DNA of 64,000 bases. Origin: Streptomyces aurantiogriseus (GTDB lineage: Bacteria > Actinomycetota > Actinomycetes > Streptomycetales > Streptomycetaceae). The stretch spans positions 380,619 to 444,618 of the forward strand of contig NZ_BMSX01000002.1 in the NCBI RefSeq assembly GCF_014649375.1. The letters run 5' to 3'. Under the pieces are notes generated by a model that was not told where the DNA came from, did not search any database, and saw only the letters and a list, made by a program, of their open reading frames with translations. Of the stretch, positions 1 to 10,829 are shown piece after piece; the first letter of the stretch is position 1; each line of letters opens with the position of its first letter. The translations under genes were made by a program, and so were the position numbers.

Positions 1-135
1 GACGAGCTCGGGGAGGCCGCTCACGTCGGAGAGCTCGGGGTTGCGGTCGTAGCCGACGACGGTGTGGCCGGCGCGGCGGATGCGCTCGCGCATGTTGCCG
101 CCCATCTTGCCGAGACCGATCAGACCCAGCTGCAT
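1..135 (-). CDS. gnd: 6-phosphogluconate dehydrogenase, N-terminal part (cut by window edge)
   Basis: The first 45 residues are visible and hold an N-terminal Rossmann NADP-binding loop (GLIGLGKMGGNM) followed by RAGHTVVGYDRNP, which is the hallmark of 6-phosphogluconate dehydrogenase and related beta-hydroxyacid dehydrogenases. The enzyme oxidatively decarboxylates 6-phosphogluconate to ribulose 5-phosphate. The ATG lies one base after the pgi stop, so it is the last visible gene of the tkt-tal-zwf-opcA-pgi-gnd operon, and that context favours Gnd over the other family members. The rest of the gene lies left of the window. Family assignment is firm; the Gnd call rests on context. Confidence 0.85.
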   Translation of the reverse strand, partial: MQLGLIGLGKMGGNMRERIRRAGHTVVGYDRNPELSDVSGLPELV

Positions 136-136
136 G

Positions 137-1786
137 TCAGTGCACTTCCTTCAGTTCACGGTAGGCGGCCACGAGGGCGGCGGTGGAGGGATCGAGGCCG
201 GGGACGTCGGCGCCTTCGGTGAGGGCGGGTTCGACGCGCCGGGCGAGGACCTTGCCGAGCTCCACGCCCCACTGGTCGAAGGAGTCGATGTCCCAGATCG
301 CGCCCTGGACGAACACCTTGTGCTCGTAGAGGGCGATGAGCTGGCCGAGGACCGACGGGGTCAGCTCGGTCGCGAGGATCGTGGTGGTGGGGTGGTTGCC
401 CTGGAAGGTGCGGTGCGCGACCTGCTCCTCGGGCACGCCCTCCGCACGGACCTCCTCGGCGGTCCTGCCGAAGGCGAGCGCCTGCCCCTGCGCGAACAGG
501 TTCGCCATCAACAGGTCGTGCTGCGCCCTGAGTTCGTCGCTCAGCTCGGCGACGGGACGGGCGAACCCGATCAGGTCGGCCGGGATCAGCTTCGTGCCCT
601 GGTGGATCAACTGGTAGTACGCGTGCTGCCCGTTGGTGCCCGGCGTGCCCCACACCACCGGCCCGGTCTGCCACTGCACGGGCCGGCCGGCGCGGTCCAC
701 CGACTTGCCGTTGGACTCCATGTCCAGCTGCTGGAGATAGGCGGTGAACTTCGACAGGTAGTGCGAGTACGGCAGCACCGCGTGCGACTGGGCGTCGAAG
801 AAGTTGCCGTACCAGACGCCCAACAGGCCGAGGAGCAGCGGGGCGTTGGACTCGGCGGGCGCGGTGCGGAAGTGGTCGTCGACGATCCTGAACCCGTCGA
901 GCATCTCCCGGAACCGCTCCGGACCGATCGCGATCATCAGCGACAGACCGATCGCCGAGTCGTAGGAGTAACGGCCGCCGACCCAGTCCCAGAACTCGAA
1001 CATGTTGTCCGGGTCGATGCCGAAATCGGTGACCTTCCCCGCGTTCGTCGACAGGGCGACGAAGTGCTTCGCGACCGCCTTCTCTCCCCCGTCGTCGAGC
1101 CCTCGGAGCAGCCAGGAGCGGGCCGAGGTGGCGTTGGTGATCGTCTCGATCGTGGTGAACGTCTTCGACGCGACGATGAACAGCGTCTCCGCCGGGTCGA
1201 GGTCCCGCACGGCCTCGTGGAGGTCCGCGCCGTCCACGTTCGACACGAAGCGGAACGTCAACTCCCGTGCGGTGTACGCCCGCAGCGCCTCGTACGCCAT
1301 CGCCGGACCCAGGTCGGAGCCGCCGATGCCGATGTTGACGACGTTCCTGATCCGCTTGCCGGTGTGACCCGTCCAACGTCCGGAGCGGACCTCCTCGGCG
1401 AAGGCGGTCATCCTGTCGAGGACCCCGTGTACCTGGGGCACGACGTTCTCGCCGTCGACCTCGATCACCGCGTCCGCCGGCGCGCGCAGCGCGGTGTGCA
1501 GCACCGCCCGCCGCTCGGTGAGGTTGATCTTCTCGCCGCGGAACATCGCGTCCCGCAGCCCGAACACATCGGTGGCGACGGCGAGTTCACCCAGCAGGGC
1601 CAGCGTCTCGTCGGTGACCAGGTTCTTGGAGTAGTCGATGCGCAGATCGCCGACGCGCACCACGTACCGCTCCGCGCGCCCCGGGTCCGCCGCGAACAGC
1701 TCCCGCAGCCGCGCGCGCCAGTGGGCGCGGTGGTCCTCCAGCGCGGCCCACTCGGGGCGCCGGCTGAGCACAGGAGAGTCAGACAT
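137..1786 (-). CDS. pgi: glucose-6-phosphate isomerase
   Basis: A 549-residue protein of normal length for Pgi, which interconverts glucose 6-phosphate and fructose 6-phosphate in the cytoplasm. The SIS-domain isomerase signature [12 protein letters not shown] is in the middle, with the sugar-phosphate segment [10 protein letters not shown] before it and [12 protein letters not shown] near the C-terminus. The start ATG overlaps the end of opcA by 8 bases and has a GGAG-type ribosome site within opcA, so translation is probably coupled. Placing Pgi inside a pentose phosphate operon lets fructose 6-phosphate made by transketolase and transaldolase return to glucose 6-phosphate and be oxidised again. 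Confidence 0.97.
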   Translation of the reverse strand: MSDSPVLSRRPEWAALEDHRAHWRARLRELFAADPGRAERYVVRVGDLRIDYSKNLVTDETLALLGELAVATDVFGLRDAMFRGEKINLTERRAVLHTALRAPADAVIEVDGENVVPQVHGVLDRMTAFAEEVRSGRWTGHTGKRIRNVVNIGIGGSDLGPAMAYEALRAYTARELTFRFVSNVDGADLHEAVRDLDPAETLFIVASKTFTTIETITNATSARSWLLRGLDDGGEKAVAKHFVALSTNAGKVTDFGIDPDNMFEFWDWVGGRYSYDSAIGLSLMIAIGPERFREMLDGFRIVDDHFRTAPAESNAPLLLGLLGVWYGNFFDAQSHAVLPYSHYLSKFTAYLQQLDMESNGKSVDRAGRPVQWQTGPVVWGTPGTNGQHAYYQLIHQGTKLIPADLIGFARPVAELSDELRAQHDLLMANLFAQGQALAFGRTAEEVRAEGVPEEQVAHRTFQGNHPTTTILATELTPSVLGQLIALYEHKVFVQGAIWDIDSFDQWGVELGKVLARRVEPALTEGADVPGLDPSTAALVAAYRELKEVH

Positions 1787-2714
1787 GAAAGGAGGTCTCC
1801 TTGGTGCCCTCGCCCCGCAGGGCGACGGCGTACATCTCGTCGGCGTCGAGGCGCCGCAGCTCCTCGGCGATGAGTTCGGAGGTGGGGCGGACCTTCAGCG
1901 CGAGGGTGCGCGAGGGCTGGCCCGGCAGCGTCAGCGTGGCCAGCGGGCCCTCGGGGCGGTCGATGACGATCTCGCCGTTCTCGGTGCCGAGCCGCACGGC
2001 CGTGACGACCGGGCCCGCGGTGACGACCCGCTCCACGGACACGTTCAGCCGGGCCTCCAGCCAGCGCGCGAGCAGCTCGGCGCTCGGGTTCTCCGCCTCG
2101 CTCTCGACGGCCGCCGAGACGATCGGCACCCGCGCCTGGTCCAGGGCCGCCGCCAGCATCGAGCGCCATGGCGTCAGCCGGGTCCAGGCGAGGTCGGTGT
2201 CGCCGGGCGCGTACGACGTCACGCGCGCCTCGAGCGCCCGCAGCGGCTGCTCGACGGCGTACATGTCGGTGATCCGGCGCTGGGCCAGCGCGCCCAGCGG
2301 GTCCTTGGACGGGTTCTCGGGCGCGTCCACCGGCCACCACACGACGACCGGCGCGTCCGGCAGCAGCAGCGGCAGGACGACGGAGTCGGCGTGGTCGGAG
2401 ACCTCGCCGTACGTCCGCAGGACGACCGTCTCGCCGGTACCGGCGTCGGCGCCCACCCGCACCTCGGCGTCGAGGTGGGAGTTGGTGCGGTCGCGCGGGG
2501 TGCGGGCGTGCCGCTTGATGACGACCAGGGTGCGGGAGGGGTGCTCGTGCGAGGCCTCCTCGGAGGCCTTGATCGCGTCGTAGGCGTTCTCCTCGTCCGT
2601 GACGATGACCATCGTCAGGACCATGCCCACGGCGGGTGTACCGATGGCGCGGCGACCCTGCACCAGCGCCTTGTTGATCTTGCTTGCCGTGGTGTCGGTC
2701 AGGTCGATCTTCAT
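1779..2714 (-). CDS. opcA: glucose-6-phosphate dehydrogenase assembly protein OpcA
   Basis: 311 residues that match the actinobacterial and cyanobacterial OpcA family: the opening [17 protein letters not shown], a VVWWPVDAP segment near residue 110 and a C-terminal region rich in Leu and Arg. OpcA is an allosteric or assembly partner of glucose-6-phosphate dehydrogenase and is normally encoded directly after zwf, as here. Its start overlaps the zwf stop by 4 bases and its end overlaps pgi by 8 bases, so the three are tightly coupled. No catalytic motif is expected or seen. Confidence 0.95.
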   Translation of the reverse strand: MKIDLTDTTASKINKALVQGRRAIGTPAVGMVLTMVIVTDEENAYDAIKASEEASHEHPSRTLVVIKRHARTPRDRTNSHLDAEVRVGADAGTGETVVLRTYGEVSDHADSVVLPLLLPDAPVVVWWPVDAPENPSKDPLGALAQRRITDMYAVEQPLRALEARVTSYAPGDTDLAWTRLTPWRSMLAAALDQARVPIVSAAVESEAENPSAELLARWLEARLNVSVERVVTAGPVVTAVRLGTENGEIVIDRPEGPLATLTLPGQPSRTLALKVRPTSELIAEELRRLDADEMYAVALRGEGTKETSFHV

Positions 2715-4255
2715 GGCCTGCGCCAGCTCCGTCCGTCTCGTGCGAGCATCTCGTCGGCTTCCTCGGGTCCCCAGCTGCCCGACGCGTACCGGGCGGGCCT
2801 GCCGTGCGCGGCCCAGTACTCCTCGATCGGGTCGAGGATCTTCCAGGACTCTTCCACTTCCTGGTGGCGCGGGAACAGGTTGGCGTCACCGAGCAGCACG
2901 TCCAGGATGAGGCGTTCGTACGCCTCCGGGCTGGACTCCGTGAAGGACTCGCCGTACGCGAAGTCCATCGTCACGTCCCGGATCTCCATCGAGGTGCCCG
3001 GCACCTTGGAGCCGAAGCGGACCGTCACACCCTCGTCCGGCTGGACGCGGATGACGATGGCGTTCTCGCCGAGCTCCTCGGTGGCCGTGGAGTCGAAGGG
3101 GGAGTGGGGCGCCCGCTGGAACACGACCGCGATCTCCGTCACCCGGCGGCCGAGGCGCTTGCCCGTGCGCAGGTAGAAGGGGACGCCCGCCCAGCGGCGG
3201 TTGTCGACGTTCAGCCGGACGGCCGCGTACGTGTCCGTCGTGGAGGCCGGGTCGATGCCGTCCTCCTCCAGGTAGCCGCGCACCTTCTCGCCGCCCTGCC
3301 AGGCGCCCGCGTACTGCGCGCGCACGGTGTGCCGGCCCAGGTCCTCGGGGACCTTCACGGCCTTGAGGACCTTCAGCTTCTCGGTGAGCAGCGAGGCCGC
3401 GTCGAAGGAGGCGGGCTCCTCCATCGCGGTCAGCGCCATCAGCTGGAGCAGATGGTTCTGGATGACGTCCCGCGCCGAGCCGATGCCGTCGTAGTAGCCG
3501 GCGCGGCCGCCGATGCCGATGTCCTCGGCCATCGTGATCTGGATGTGGTCGACATACGACCGGTTCCAGATCGGCTCGAACATCTGGTTGGCGAAGCGCA
3601 GCGCCAGGATGTTCTGGACGGTCTCCTTGCCCAGGTAGTGGTCGATGCGGAACACCTGGTCCGGCTCGAACACGTCGTGCACGATCGCGTTCAGCTCGCG
3701 CGCGCTCGCCAGGTCGTGCCCGAACGGCTTCTCGATGACCGCCCGCCGCCACGCCCCGTCCGGCGCGTTCGCCAGCCCGTGCTTCTTGAGCTGCTCGACG
3801 ACCTTGGGGAAGAACTTCGGCGGTACGGAGAGGTAGAAGGCGAAGTTGCCGCCGGTACCGCGGGAGGAGTCCAGCTCCTCGACCGCGTTCCGCAGCTGCT
3901 TGAACGCCGTGTCGTCGTCGAAGTCGCCCGGGATGAACCGCATGCCCTCGGCGAGCTGCTGCCAGACCTCCTCGCGGAACGGGGTGCGCGCGTGCTCGCG
4001 GACCGCGTCGTGGACGACCTGCGCGAAGTCCTGGTCCTCCCAGTCGCGGCGGGCGAAGCCCACGAGCGAGAAACCCGGCGGCAGCAGACCGCGGTTGGCG
4101 AGGTCGTAGACGGCCGGCATCAGCTTCTTGCGGGACAGGTCGCCGGTCACGCCGAAGATGACTAGCCCGGAGGGTCCGGCGATCCGGGGCAGACGCCGGT
4201 CACGGGGGTCCCGGAGCGGGTTCTCCCAGGCGGTGGCGGTGCTGACCGTGCTCAT
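2711..4255 (-). CDS. zwf: glucose-6-phosphate 1-dehydrogenase
   Basis: 514 residues, the usual length for Zwf, the NADP-dependent enzyme that commits glucose 6-phosphate to the oxidative pentose phosphate pathway. An N-terminal nucleotide-binding loop reads [14 protein letters not shown]. The active-site signature RIDHYLGKE (substrate-binding Lys and catalytic His) is present near the middle, followed by the conserved C-terminal dehydrogenase domain with [15 protein letters not shown] PIWNR and [11 protein letters not shown] segments. It overlaps tal by 4 bases upstream and opcA by 4 bases downstream. Nothing is truncated. Product NADPH would feed anabolism and secondary metabolism. Confidence 0.97.
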   Translation of the reverse strand: MSTVSTATAWENPLRDPRDRRLPRIAGPSGLVIFGVTGDLSRKKLMPAVYDLANRGLLPPGFSLVGFARRDWEDQDFAQVVHDAVREHARTPFREEVWQQLAEGMRFIPGDFDDDTAFKQLRNAVEELDSSRGTGGNFAFYLSVPPKFFPKVVEQLKKHGLANAPDGAWRRAVIEKPFGHDLASARELNAIVHDVFEPDQVFRIDHYLGKETVQNILALRFANQMFEPIWNRSYVDHIQITMAEDIGIGGRAGYYDGIGSARDVIQNHLLQLMALTAMEEPASFDAASLLTEKLKVLKAVKVPEDLGRHTVRAQYAGAWQGGEKVRGYLEEDGIDPASTTDTYAAVRLNVDNRRWAGVPFYLRTGKRLGRRVTEIAVVFQRAPHSPFDSTATEELGENAIVIRVQPDEGVTVRFGSKVPGTSMEIRDVTMDFAYGESFTESSPEAYERLILDVLLGDANLFPRHQEVEESWKILDPIEEYWAAHGRPARYASGSWGPEEADEMLARDGRSWRRP

Positions 4256-5397
4256 TCCGCGTCAACTCCCTTGCTGCTCAGTGACTTCGTGACCGCGTCC
4301 AGAAGGTCCTGCCACGCCGTCTCGAACTTGGCGACGCCCTCGTCCTCCAGCCGGGTGACGACCTCGTCGTAGGAGATGCCGAGCGCCTCGACGGCGGCCA
4401 GGTCGGCGCGGGCCTGGGCGTAGCCGCCGGTCACCGTGTTCCCGGTGATCTGCCCGTGGTCGGCGGTGGCGTCGAGCGTGGCCTGCGGCATGGTGTTGAC
4501 GGTGCCGGGGGCGACCAGCTCGTCGACATACAGCGTGTCCTTGTATGCAGGATCCTTCACACCGGTGGACGCCCACAGCGGACGCTGCTTGTTCGCCCGG
4601 GCACCGGCCAGCGCGGTCCAGCGGTCACCCGCGAAGACCTCCTCGTACGCCTCGTAGGCGAGCCGGGCGTTGGCGAGCGCCGCCCTGCCCTTGAGCGCGA
4701 GGGCCGCGTCCGTGCCGAGGACCGTCAGACGCTTGTCGATCTCGGAGTCGACGCGGGAGACGAAGAAGGAGGCCACGGAGTGGATGGCGGAGAGGTCCAG
4801 GCCCTTCGCGGCGGCCTTCTCCAGGCCGGCCAGATAGGCGTCCATGACCTCGCGGTAGCGCTCCAGCGAGAAGATCAGCGTGACGTTGACGCTGATACCG
4901 AGGCCGATGACCTCGGTGATCGCCGGGAGACCGGCCTTCGTCGCCGGGATCTTGATCATGACGTTGGGGCGGTCGACCAGCCAGGCGAGCTGCTTGGCCT
5001 CGGCGATGGTGGCCTCAGTGTGGTGGGCGAGGCGGGGGTCGACCTCGATGGAGACCCGGCCGTCGCGACCACCGGTGGCCGTGTATACAGGATGCAGAAT
5101 GTCGGCGGCCGCACGCACATCGGCGGTCGTCATCATCCGTACGGCCTCGTCGACCGTGACGCCCCGCACGGCCAGGTCGGCGAGCTGCTCCTCGTATCCC
5201 TCGCCGGAGCCGATGGCGGCCTGGAAGATGGACGGGTTGGTGGTGACGCCGACGACATGCCGCGTCGCGACGAGTTCGGCGAGGTTGCCGGACGTGATCC
5301 GCCTGCGCGACAGGTCGTCCAGCCAGATCGACACGCCCTCGTCGGAGAGGTGCTTGAGTGCTCCCGCGCCGGCGGTTGCTTCGGTCACAGTGATCAT
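4252..5397 (-). CDS. tal: transaldolase
   Basis: Transaldolase of about 381 residues, the long actinobacterial type, transferring a dihydroxyacetone unit between sedoheptulose 7-phosphate and glyceraldehyde 3-phosphate. Seen are WLDDLSR near the N-terminus, VTTNPSIF, and the Schiff-base lysine motif MIKIPAT. The ATG at 5395-5397 was taken as start; a GTG at 5386-5388, nine bases after AGAAAGAAG, is an equally good choice and gives the MTEA opening expected from relatives. Upstream in-frame codons run into tkt. Two rare-codon patches holding CTGTATAC (minus strand, near 5083) and CTGCATAC (near 4543) stand out from the rest of the gene. Confidence 0.96.
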   Translation of the reverse strand: MITVTEATAGAGALKHLSDEGVSIWLDDLSRRRITSGNLAELVATRHVVGVTTNPSIFQAAIGSGEGYEEQLADLAVRGVTVDEAVRMMTTADVRAAADILHPVYTATGGRDGRVSIEVDPRLAHHTEATIAEAKQLAWLVDRPNVMIKIPATKAGLPAITEVIGLGISVNVTLIFSLERYREVMDAYLAGLEKAAAKGLDLSAIHSVASFFVSRVDSEIDKRLTVLGTDAALALKGRAALANARLAYEAYEEVFAGDRWTALAGARANKQRPLWASTGVKDPAYKDTLYVDELVAPGTVNTMPQATLDATADHGQITGNTVTGGYAQARADLAAVEALGISYDEVVTRLEDEGVAKFETAWQDLLDAVTKSLSSKGVDAE

Positions 5398-5416
5398 CTT
5401 CTTTCTGGCGATCGGA

Positions 5417-7492
5417 TCAACCACGCGCGGCAGTAAGGGATTCCCGGGCTGCGGCGGCGACGTTCTCGGGGGTGAAGCCGTACGCGGCGAACAGCGTCTT
5501 CGCGTCGGCGGAGGCGCCGAAGTGCTCGAGGGAGACGATCCGTCCCGCGTCGCCCACGAACCGGTACCACGTGAGGCCGATGCCCGCCTCCACCGCGACG
5601 CGGGCCTTCACCGACGGCGGAAGCACGCTGTCCCGGTACGCACGCGGCTGCTCCTCGAACCACTCCACGGACGGCATCGACACCACCCGGGTGCCGATCC
5701 CCTCGGCCTCGAGCCGCTCCCGCGCGGCGACCGCGAGCTGCACCTCGGAGCCGGTGGCGACGATGACGACGTCCGGGGTCTCCTTCGACGACTCCTGCAG
5801 GACGTAACCGCCCTTCGCCGCCTCCGGGTTGGGCGCGTACGTGGGCACGCCCTGCCGGGTGAGGGCCAGGCCGTGCGGGGCCGGGTGGGTGGCGTGGCGC
5901 CGGAGGATCTCGGCCCAGGCGATCGCCGTCTCGTTGGCGTCGGCCGGGCGGACGACGTTCAGGCCGGGGATGGCCCGCAGTGACGCGAGGTGCTCGACCG
6001 GCTGATGGGTCGGGCCGTCCTCGCCGAGGCCGACGGAGTCGTGGGTCCAGACGTACGTCACCGGCAGCTGCATCAGCGCCGACATCCGCACCGCGTTGCG
6101 CATGTAGTCGGAGAACACCAGGAAGGTGCCGCCGTAGACCCGGGTGTTGCCGTGCAGGGCGATGCCGTTCATCTCGGCGGCCATCGAGAACTCGCGGATG
6201 CCGAAGTGGACCGTGCGGCCGTACGGGTTCGCCTCCGGCAGCGGGTTGCCCACCGGCAGGAAGGACGAGGTCTTGTCGATGGTGGTGTTGTTGGAGCCGG
6301 CCAGGTCGGCGGAGCCGCCCCACAGCTCGGGGAGGACCGCGCCGAGCGACTGGAGGACCTTGCCGGAGGCCGCGCGGGTGGCGACGGAGTGGCCGGGTTC
6401 GAACACCGGCAGGGCGTCCTCCCAGCCCTCGGGGAGCTGACCGGCGACGACCCGGTCGAAGAGCCGCGCGCGCTCGGGGTCGGCGCCGCGCCACTTGTCG
6501 AGCTGCTTGTCCCAGGCCGCGTGGGCCTCGGCGCCCCGGTCGAGGGCGGCGCGGGTGTGGGCGAGGACCTCGTCGGCCACCTCGAAGGACCGCTCCGGGT
6601 CGAAGCCGAGGACGCGCTTGGTGGCGGCCACCTCGTCCGCGCCGAGCGCGGAGCCGTGGGAGGCCTCGGTGTTCTGCGCGTTCGGGGCGGGCCAGGCGAT
6701 GATCGTGCGCATCGCGATGATCGATGGCCGCCCGGTCTCGGCCTGCGCCGCCTTCAGCGCCGCGTACAGGGCGTGCACGTCGACGTCGCCGTCCTCCTGC
6801 GGCTCGATCCGCTGCACGTGCCAGCCGTACGCCTCGTACCGCTTCAGCACGTCCTCGGAGAACGCGGTCGCGGTGTCGCCCTCGATGGAGATGTGGTTGT
6901 CGTCGTAGAGGAAGACGAGGTTGCCGAGCCGCTGGTGGCCGGCGAGCGAGGAGGCCTCGGCGGAGACACCCTCCTGGAGGTCGCCGTCGGAGACGATCGC
7001 CCAGATCGTGTGGTCGAACGGCGAGGTGCCCTCGGGGGCCTCGGGGTCGAACAGACCGCGCTCGTAGCGGGCGGCCATCGCCATGCCGACGGCGTTGGCG
7101 ACGCCCTGGCCGAGCGGGCCGGTGGTGGTCTCGACGCCCGCGGTGTGCCCGTACTCGGGGTGCCCGGGCGTCTTCGACCCGTGCGTCCGGAACGCCTTCA
7201 GATCGTCCAGCTCGACCTCGTAGCCGGAGAGGAACAGCTGCGTGTAGAGGGTCAGCGAGGTGTGGCCGGGGGAGAGGACGAAGCGGTCACGCCCGGTCCA
7301 CTCGGGGTCCGCCGGATCGTGCCGCATCACCTTCTGAAAGATCGTGTACGCGGCCGGGGCCAGCGCCATCGCGGTGCCGGGATGACCGTTGCCGACCTTC
7401 TGGACGGCGTCCGCGGCCAGGACACGGGCGGTGTCGACGGCGCGCCGGTCGAGTTCGGTCCATTCCAAGCTGTCCGGTGTCTGCCTGCTCAT
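5417..7492 (-). CDS. tkt: transketolase
   Basis: About 691 residues, full length for transketolase, which uses thiamine diphosphate to move two-carbon ketol units. The N-terminal [14 protein letters not shown] carries the conserved active-site His; the thiamine-binding stretch SDGDLQEG followed about 25 residues later by YDDNHIS is intact; the pyrimidine domain has [14 protein letters not shown] with its conserved Glu-Asp-Gly and His. The ATG at 7490-7492 was preferred over an in-frame TTG two codons upstream. First gene of the operon, with a 156-base divergent region before the AraC gene. Tal starts about 20 bases after its stop. Confidence 0.97.
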   Translation of the reverse strand: MSRQTPDSLEWTELDRRAVDTARVLAADAVQKVGNGHPGTAMALAPAAYTIFQKVMRHDPADPEWTGRDRFVLSPGHTSLTLYTQLFLSGYEVELDDLKAFRTHGSKTPGHPEYGHTAGVETTTGPLGQGVANAVGMAMAARYERGLFDPEAPEGTSPFDHTIWAIVSDGDLQEGVSAEASSLAGHQRLGNLVFLYDDNHISIEGDTATAFSEDVLKRYEAYGWHVQRIEPQEDGDVDVHALYAALKAAQAETGRPSIIAMRTIIAWPAPNAQNTEASHGSALGADEVAATKRVLGFDPERSFEVADEVLAHTRAALDRGAEAHAAWDKQLDKWRGADPERARLFDRVVAGQLPEGWEDALPVFEPGHSVATRAASGKVLQSLGAVLPELWGGSADLAGSNNTTIDKTSSFLPVGNPLPEANPYGRTVHFGIREFSMAAEMNGIALHGNTRVYGGTFLVFSDYMRNAVRMSALMQLPVTYVWTHDSVGLGEDGPTHQPVEHLASLRAIPGLNVVRPADANETAIAWAEILRRHATHPAPHGLALTRQGVPTYAPNPEAAKGGYVLQESSKETPDVVIVATGSEVQLAVAARERLEAEGIGTRVVSMPSVEWFEEQPRAYRDSVLPPSVKARVAVEAGIGLTWYRFVGDAGRIVSLEHFGASADAKTLFAAYGFTPENVAAAARESLTAARG

Positions 7493-7648
7493 CTTCAAGA
7501 AGTCCTCGGTGAGAGCGAAGTTGCTGGTCTGGCGCGTTCAAAACTAAAAGTCTGATTTTTTCGGCGGAAGGTCCCTGTGTGTCAGGCTGTGGTGAAAGTG
7601 GGACACCCGGACGGGTCCAGGGCGCGATCGAGGCGGCACGAGACGGAC
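7493..7648. promoter_or_regulatory. divergent upstream region, tkt operon versus AraC gene
   Basis: This 156-base gap separates the head of the pentose phosphate operon from a divergently read AraC-type regulator. It contains an AT-rich stretch unusual for this DNA (aactaaaagtctgattttttcgg at about 7543-7565), which is where the promoter elements for one or both directions should lie. I could not define a convincing -35/-10 pair or a clear inverted repeat. The arrangement suggests, but does not show, that the AraC protein controls the operon or itself. Confidence 0.4.
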
Positions 7649-8536
7649 ATGGTGGACAGAACGCTCCAGGACGCCGGCGGGATCAGAACGTTCCCCTTCC
7701 CGGTCGACCTCAGCGTCGGCGGCGTCGGCATGCAGGTCGGCCCCATGGGCGCCGGTCGCCGCTGGCACGCCGACGCACCCCTGTACCGCGTGCACCGGAT
7801 CGACTTCCACGTCGTGCTGCTCTTCACCGACGGCCCCGTCCGTCACATGATCGACTTCGCCGAGTACGAGGCGACGGCCGGCGACGTGCTGTGGATCCGC
7901 CCGGGCCAGGTCCACCGCTTCTCGAAGACGAGCGAGTACCGCGGAACCGTCCTCGCCATGCAGCCCGGCTTCCTGCCCCGCGCCACCGTCGAGGCCACCG
8001 GCCTGTACCGCTACGACCTCGCGCCCCTGCTCCACCCCGACGAGGCCCAGTCGGCCGGCCTGCGCGCGGCCCTCGCGTACCTGCAACGCGAGTACGAGGA
8101 CACCGCGACCCTGCCGCCGAGCCTGCACACCTCGGTGCTGCGGCACTCCCTCACCGCGTTCCTGCTGCGCCTGGCGCACCTCGCGGCCAGCTCCGCGGAG
8201 GCGGCCCGCCGCCAGGGCGACACCACCTTCACCCTCTTCCGGGACGCCGTGGAGCGGGACTTCGCCACCAACCACAGCGTCAGCGCCTACGCCGACGCGC
8301 TCGGTTACTCCCGCCGCACCCTCGTCCGCGCGGTCCGCGCCGCCACCGGCGAGACACCCAAGGGTTTCATCGACAAGCGGGTCGTCCTGGAGGCGAAGCG
8401 GCTGCTGGCCCACACGGACCTGCCGATCGGCCGGGTCGGCGCGGCGGTGGGCTTCCCCGACCCGGCGAACTTCTCCAAGTTCTTCCATCAGCACACGGAC
8501 ATGACACCGGCGGCGTTCCGCGCGGAACTGCGCTAG
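7649..8536 (+). CDS. AraC-family transcriptional regulator with cupin sensor domain
   Basis: About 295 residues. The N-terminal half is an AraC-type cupin ligand-binding region (HRIDFHVVLLFTDG, then DVLWIRPGQVHRF, the usual end of the cupin barrel). The C-terminal ~95 residues hold the double helix-turn-helix: SVSAYADALGYSRRTLVRAV and a second helix pair ending FPDPANFSKFFHQHTDMTPAAFR, the family signature. ATG at 7649 was chosen; an in-frame GTG at 7577 would add 24 Arg-rich residues with no clear ribosome site. It is divergent from the tkt operon, an arrangement typical of local regulators, but its ligand is unknown. Confidence 0.9.
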   Translation: MVDRTLQDAGGIRTFPFPVDLSVGGVGMQVGPMGAGRRWHADAPLYRVHRIDFHVVLLFTDGPVRHMIDFAEYEATAGDVLWIRPGQVHRFSKTSEYRGTVLAMQPGFLPRATVEATGLYRYDLAPLLHPDEAQSAGLRAALAYLQREYEDTATLPPSLHTSVLRHSLTAFLLRLAHLAASSAEAARRQGDTTFTLFRDAVERDFATNHSVSAYADALGYSRRTLVRAVRAATGETPKGFIDKRVVLEAKRLLAHTDLPIGRVGAAVGFPDPANFSKFFHQHTDMTPAAFRAELR

Positions 8537-8588
8537 AACGCCGCCGGGTCGTCCGTCGGCCTCGGGCCCTGCGCCCCCGACTGCCTTG

Positions 8589-9992
8589 TCAGCGACCGAA
8601 GTTGAACCAGTTCACGTTCACGAAGTCCGAGGGCTGACCGCTGGTGAAGGTCAGATAGACGTCATGGGTGCCGGTGACCGAGGTGATGTTCGCCGGGATC
8701 GTCCGCCATGACTGCCAGCCGCCCGTGTTGCCCACCGCGAAACTTCCGACGGGTGCGTTGCCACGGCTGTCCAGGCGCACCTCGACCAGACCGCTGACGC
8801 CGCTCGCCGCGCCGCTCGCGACCCGGCCGTAGAACTGGGTGGCCGCCGTGGAACCGAAGGTGACGCCCCGGAAGAGTGCCCAGTCGCCGTTCGCGAGGGA
8901 ACCGATGTTCTGACCGCCTCCGGTGTCGGTGGTGGTCTCGGTGCTCACGCCGGACTGACCGTCGTAGGACTCGGCCTGGATGGCGGCGTAGGCGTCGCGG
9001 CTGCCGGACGGGGGCGGCGTGGTACCGCTCCCACCGCCCGAGGCCTGGAGCACCTGCACGTAGTCCACGACCATGGGGACGCCCGAGCGGGTGTCAGCGT
9101 CCAGGCCACCGCCGAAGGCGTCGGGGAAGGCGCCGCCCATCGCCACGTTGAGGATGATGAAGAAGCCGTGGTTGGTGGCGTTGTTCCAGGTCGTCGCGTC
9201 GACCTGGTTCGCGGTGACGGTGTGGAAGGTGACGCCGTCGACGAGGAAGCGGATCGCCTCGGGGGTCACCGAGCGGTCCCACTCCATCGTGTAGGTGTGG
9301 AAGCCGGACTGGCACGTGGTGTTGGGACAGGCGGTGTAGTTGCCGATGCCGCTGGTCTCGTTGCACGGGCCGCCCGGGTTGGTGCCGCAGTGCAGGGTCG
9401 CCCAGACCCGGTTCAGGCCCTGGACGTTCTCCATGATGTCCAGCTCGCCGACCGCAGGCCAGTTCTGGTAGTTGCCGCGGTAGGGAGCGCCCAGCATCCA
9501 GAACGCCGGCCAGTAGCCCTCGGCGGCCGTACCGGTGACGTTCGGCATCTGCAGCCGCGCCTCGACGCGCAACCTGCCGCCGGACGGGGGCTGGAAGTCC
9601 GTGCGGTTGGTCTCGATACGGCCCGAGGTCCAGCGGCCGGCGGAGTCGCGCAGCGGGGTGATGCGCAGGTTGCCGTTGCCGTCGAGCGAGACGTTGCTGG
9701 TGCTGTTCGTCATCGTCTCGACCTCGCCGGTGCCCCAGTTGGCCGGGCCGCCCGGATACGAAGTTCCGGTGGCGTACTGCCAGTTGGAGGTGTTGACGCC
9801 GGTGCCCGCGGCGCCGTTGAAGTCGTCGAGGAAGACCTGCGTCCAGCCCGCCGGGGGCGTGGGCGCGGAGGCGTTCGCGGGCAGGGTGACGGCCGTGGCG
9901 GCGACGGCCGCCAGACCCAGGGTGCTCAGGACGGCGACGAGCGCCCGCCGCAGGGGGCGCCGTCTGCGGGGTATGCCGGAGGTTTCGCTCAT
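8589..9992 (-). CDS. secreted GH16 beta-glucanase (laminarinase type) with CBM6 module
   Basis: 467 residues. An Arg-rich n-region and hydrophobic core (about residues 13-42) form a signal peptide ending near ANASA. Residues 45-325 are a GH16 catalytic domain: the motif ELDIME at 183-188 supplies nucleophile Glu183 and acid/base Glu188, and AEGYWPAFWML precedes it. A Gly/Ser/Thr/Pro linker then leads to a C-terminal carbohydrate-binding module of the CBM6 kind (about 340-467, AIQAESYDGQSG). The likely substrate is a beta-1,3- or mixed-linked glucan outside the cell. ATG has a GAGAGG site eight bases upstream. Tandem LacI-type operators sit about 45 bases upstream, so glucan-derived sugars probably control it. 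Confidence 0.95.
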   Translation of the reverse strand: MSETSGIPRRRRPLRRALVAVLSTLGLAAVAATAVTLPANASAPTPPAGWTQVFLDDFNGAAGTGVNTSNWQYATGTSYPGGPANWGTGEVETMTNSTSNVSLDGNGNLRITPLRDSAGRWTSGRIETNRTDFQPPSGGRLRVEARLQMPNVTGTAAEGYWPAFWMLGAPYRGNYQNWPAVGELDIMENVQGLNRVWATLHCGTNPGGPCNETSGIGNYTACPNTTCQSGFHTYTMEWDRSVTPEAIRFLVDGVTFHTVTANQVDATTWNNATNHGFFIILNVAMGGAFPDAFGGGLDADTRSGVPMVVDYVQVLQASGGGSGTTPPPSGSRDAYAAIQAESYDGQSGVSTETTTDTGGGQNIGSLANGDWALFRGVTFGSTAATQFYGRVASGAASGVSGLVEVRLDSRGNAPVGSFAVGNTGGWQSWRTIPANITSVTGTHDVYLTFTSGQPSDFVNVNWFNFGR

Positions 9993-10036
9993 GGGGAGTG
10001 CCTCTCGGGTACGGGGTGATGAAGCGCGGGTGCCTT

Positions 10037-10061
10037 TGAGAGCACTCTGAGAGCGCTCTCA
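10037..10061. promoter_or_regulatory. tandem LacI-family-type operators upstream of the GH16 gene
   Basis: Two abutting 14-base palindromes, TGAGAGCACTCTGA (10037-10050, imperfect) and TGAGAGCGCTCTCA (10048-10061, perfect), share their end bases. The form TGRGAGCGCTCYCA is the classic operator of actinobacterial LacI-type sugar regulators such as CebR. Position, 45-70 bases upstream of the glucanase start, fits repression. No LacI-family gene is in the window, so the repressor must be encoded elsewhere. Confidence 0.8.
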
Positions 10062-10623
10062 AAGTGGGCCCAATGTGCTCTCGGCCACCCCGGCCGTCAA
10101 GAGGTGTAACGGAGAAATCCCTTGCGTCGCAGGTGAGTTCACCGGATGAACACAGGGATGGGGCGGGCGCCCCCGCCGGGGCGGGCGGCCGGTTTCTTGC
10201 TTGTTGCGGCGCTGCCCCGGGCGGCGGGCGGGTTTCGCCCTGGACCAGGGCCGGGGGCCGGCGCCGGCGTCAGCGGGCTCGCGAGCCGCATGCCGGCCGG
10301 TCGCAGCGGGGTGTCCTGGAGGGAACGGTGTCTTTCGGAGGCTCGCAGGGCGCGCGGAGAGGCGGTTGCGCGGGACGGGGCCGGGCCGGGCCGGGGTGCC
10401 GGGCCCGGGTGGAGCGAGGGGACTGCTTGGTGGGCGTGGTGGTCCGGGCGGTCCGGGCAGGTTCATCCGGCGGGCCGGGCGGGCCGGGCGGGTCGGGCGG
10501 GCCGGGCCGGGCGGGCCACGGCATCCGGCGAGCCGGTGGTCCGCCGCGCCCGCATGGCCGGGCGGGCTGGGCGGGCGCGGCATCCAGCGGATCCTCCGGC
10601 CTACGGCTCCCGGATGGCCGGGT
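10062..10623. other. GC-rich intergenic stretch without a convincing gene
   Basis: No believable gene was found between the GH16 promoter and the 47-bp repeat array. Several open frames cross it but they have low-complexity Gly/Pro/Arg-rich translations, disagree between strands and have no family match. The part at about 10440-10530 is a simple G/C-rich run of GGGCCGGGCGG-like words, with runs of three or more G that could form G-quadruplexes on the plus strand. Confidence 0.6.
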
Positions 10624-10829
10624 GGTTCGTGGTGCCGGGCGTGAGGTGGTCCGCGCCCGGTCGGCGGGATGGTCCGCGGCGCGGGGCGCAGGTGGTCCCT
10701 GCTCGGATGGACCGGAGGGTTCCCGGCGCCGGGCGTGAAGGGACCAGCGCCCGGATGCCGGGTGGTTCGTGGTGCCGGGCGTGAGGAGACCCGCGCCCGG
10801 ACGTCCAGGCGGTTCGTGGTGCCGGGCGT
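10624..10829. repeat. 47-bp tandem repeat (minisatellite), 4.4 copies
   Basis: Copies begin at 10624, 10671, 10718, 10764 and 10811 (periods 47, 47, 46, 47), each led by GGTTCGTGGTGCCGGGCGT or a close variant; copies 1, 4 and 5 share this 19-mer exactly, copies 2 and 3 are diverged. A weaker copy can be traced just upstream, near 10577. The last partial copy runs up to the stop codon of the MMPL transporter. The period is not a multiple of three and has a 46-bp step, so it is not coding. It is a candidate variable-number locus. Confidence 0.85.
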
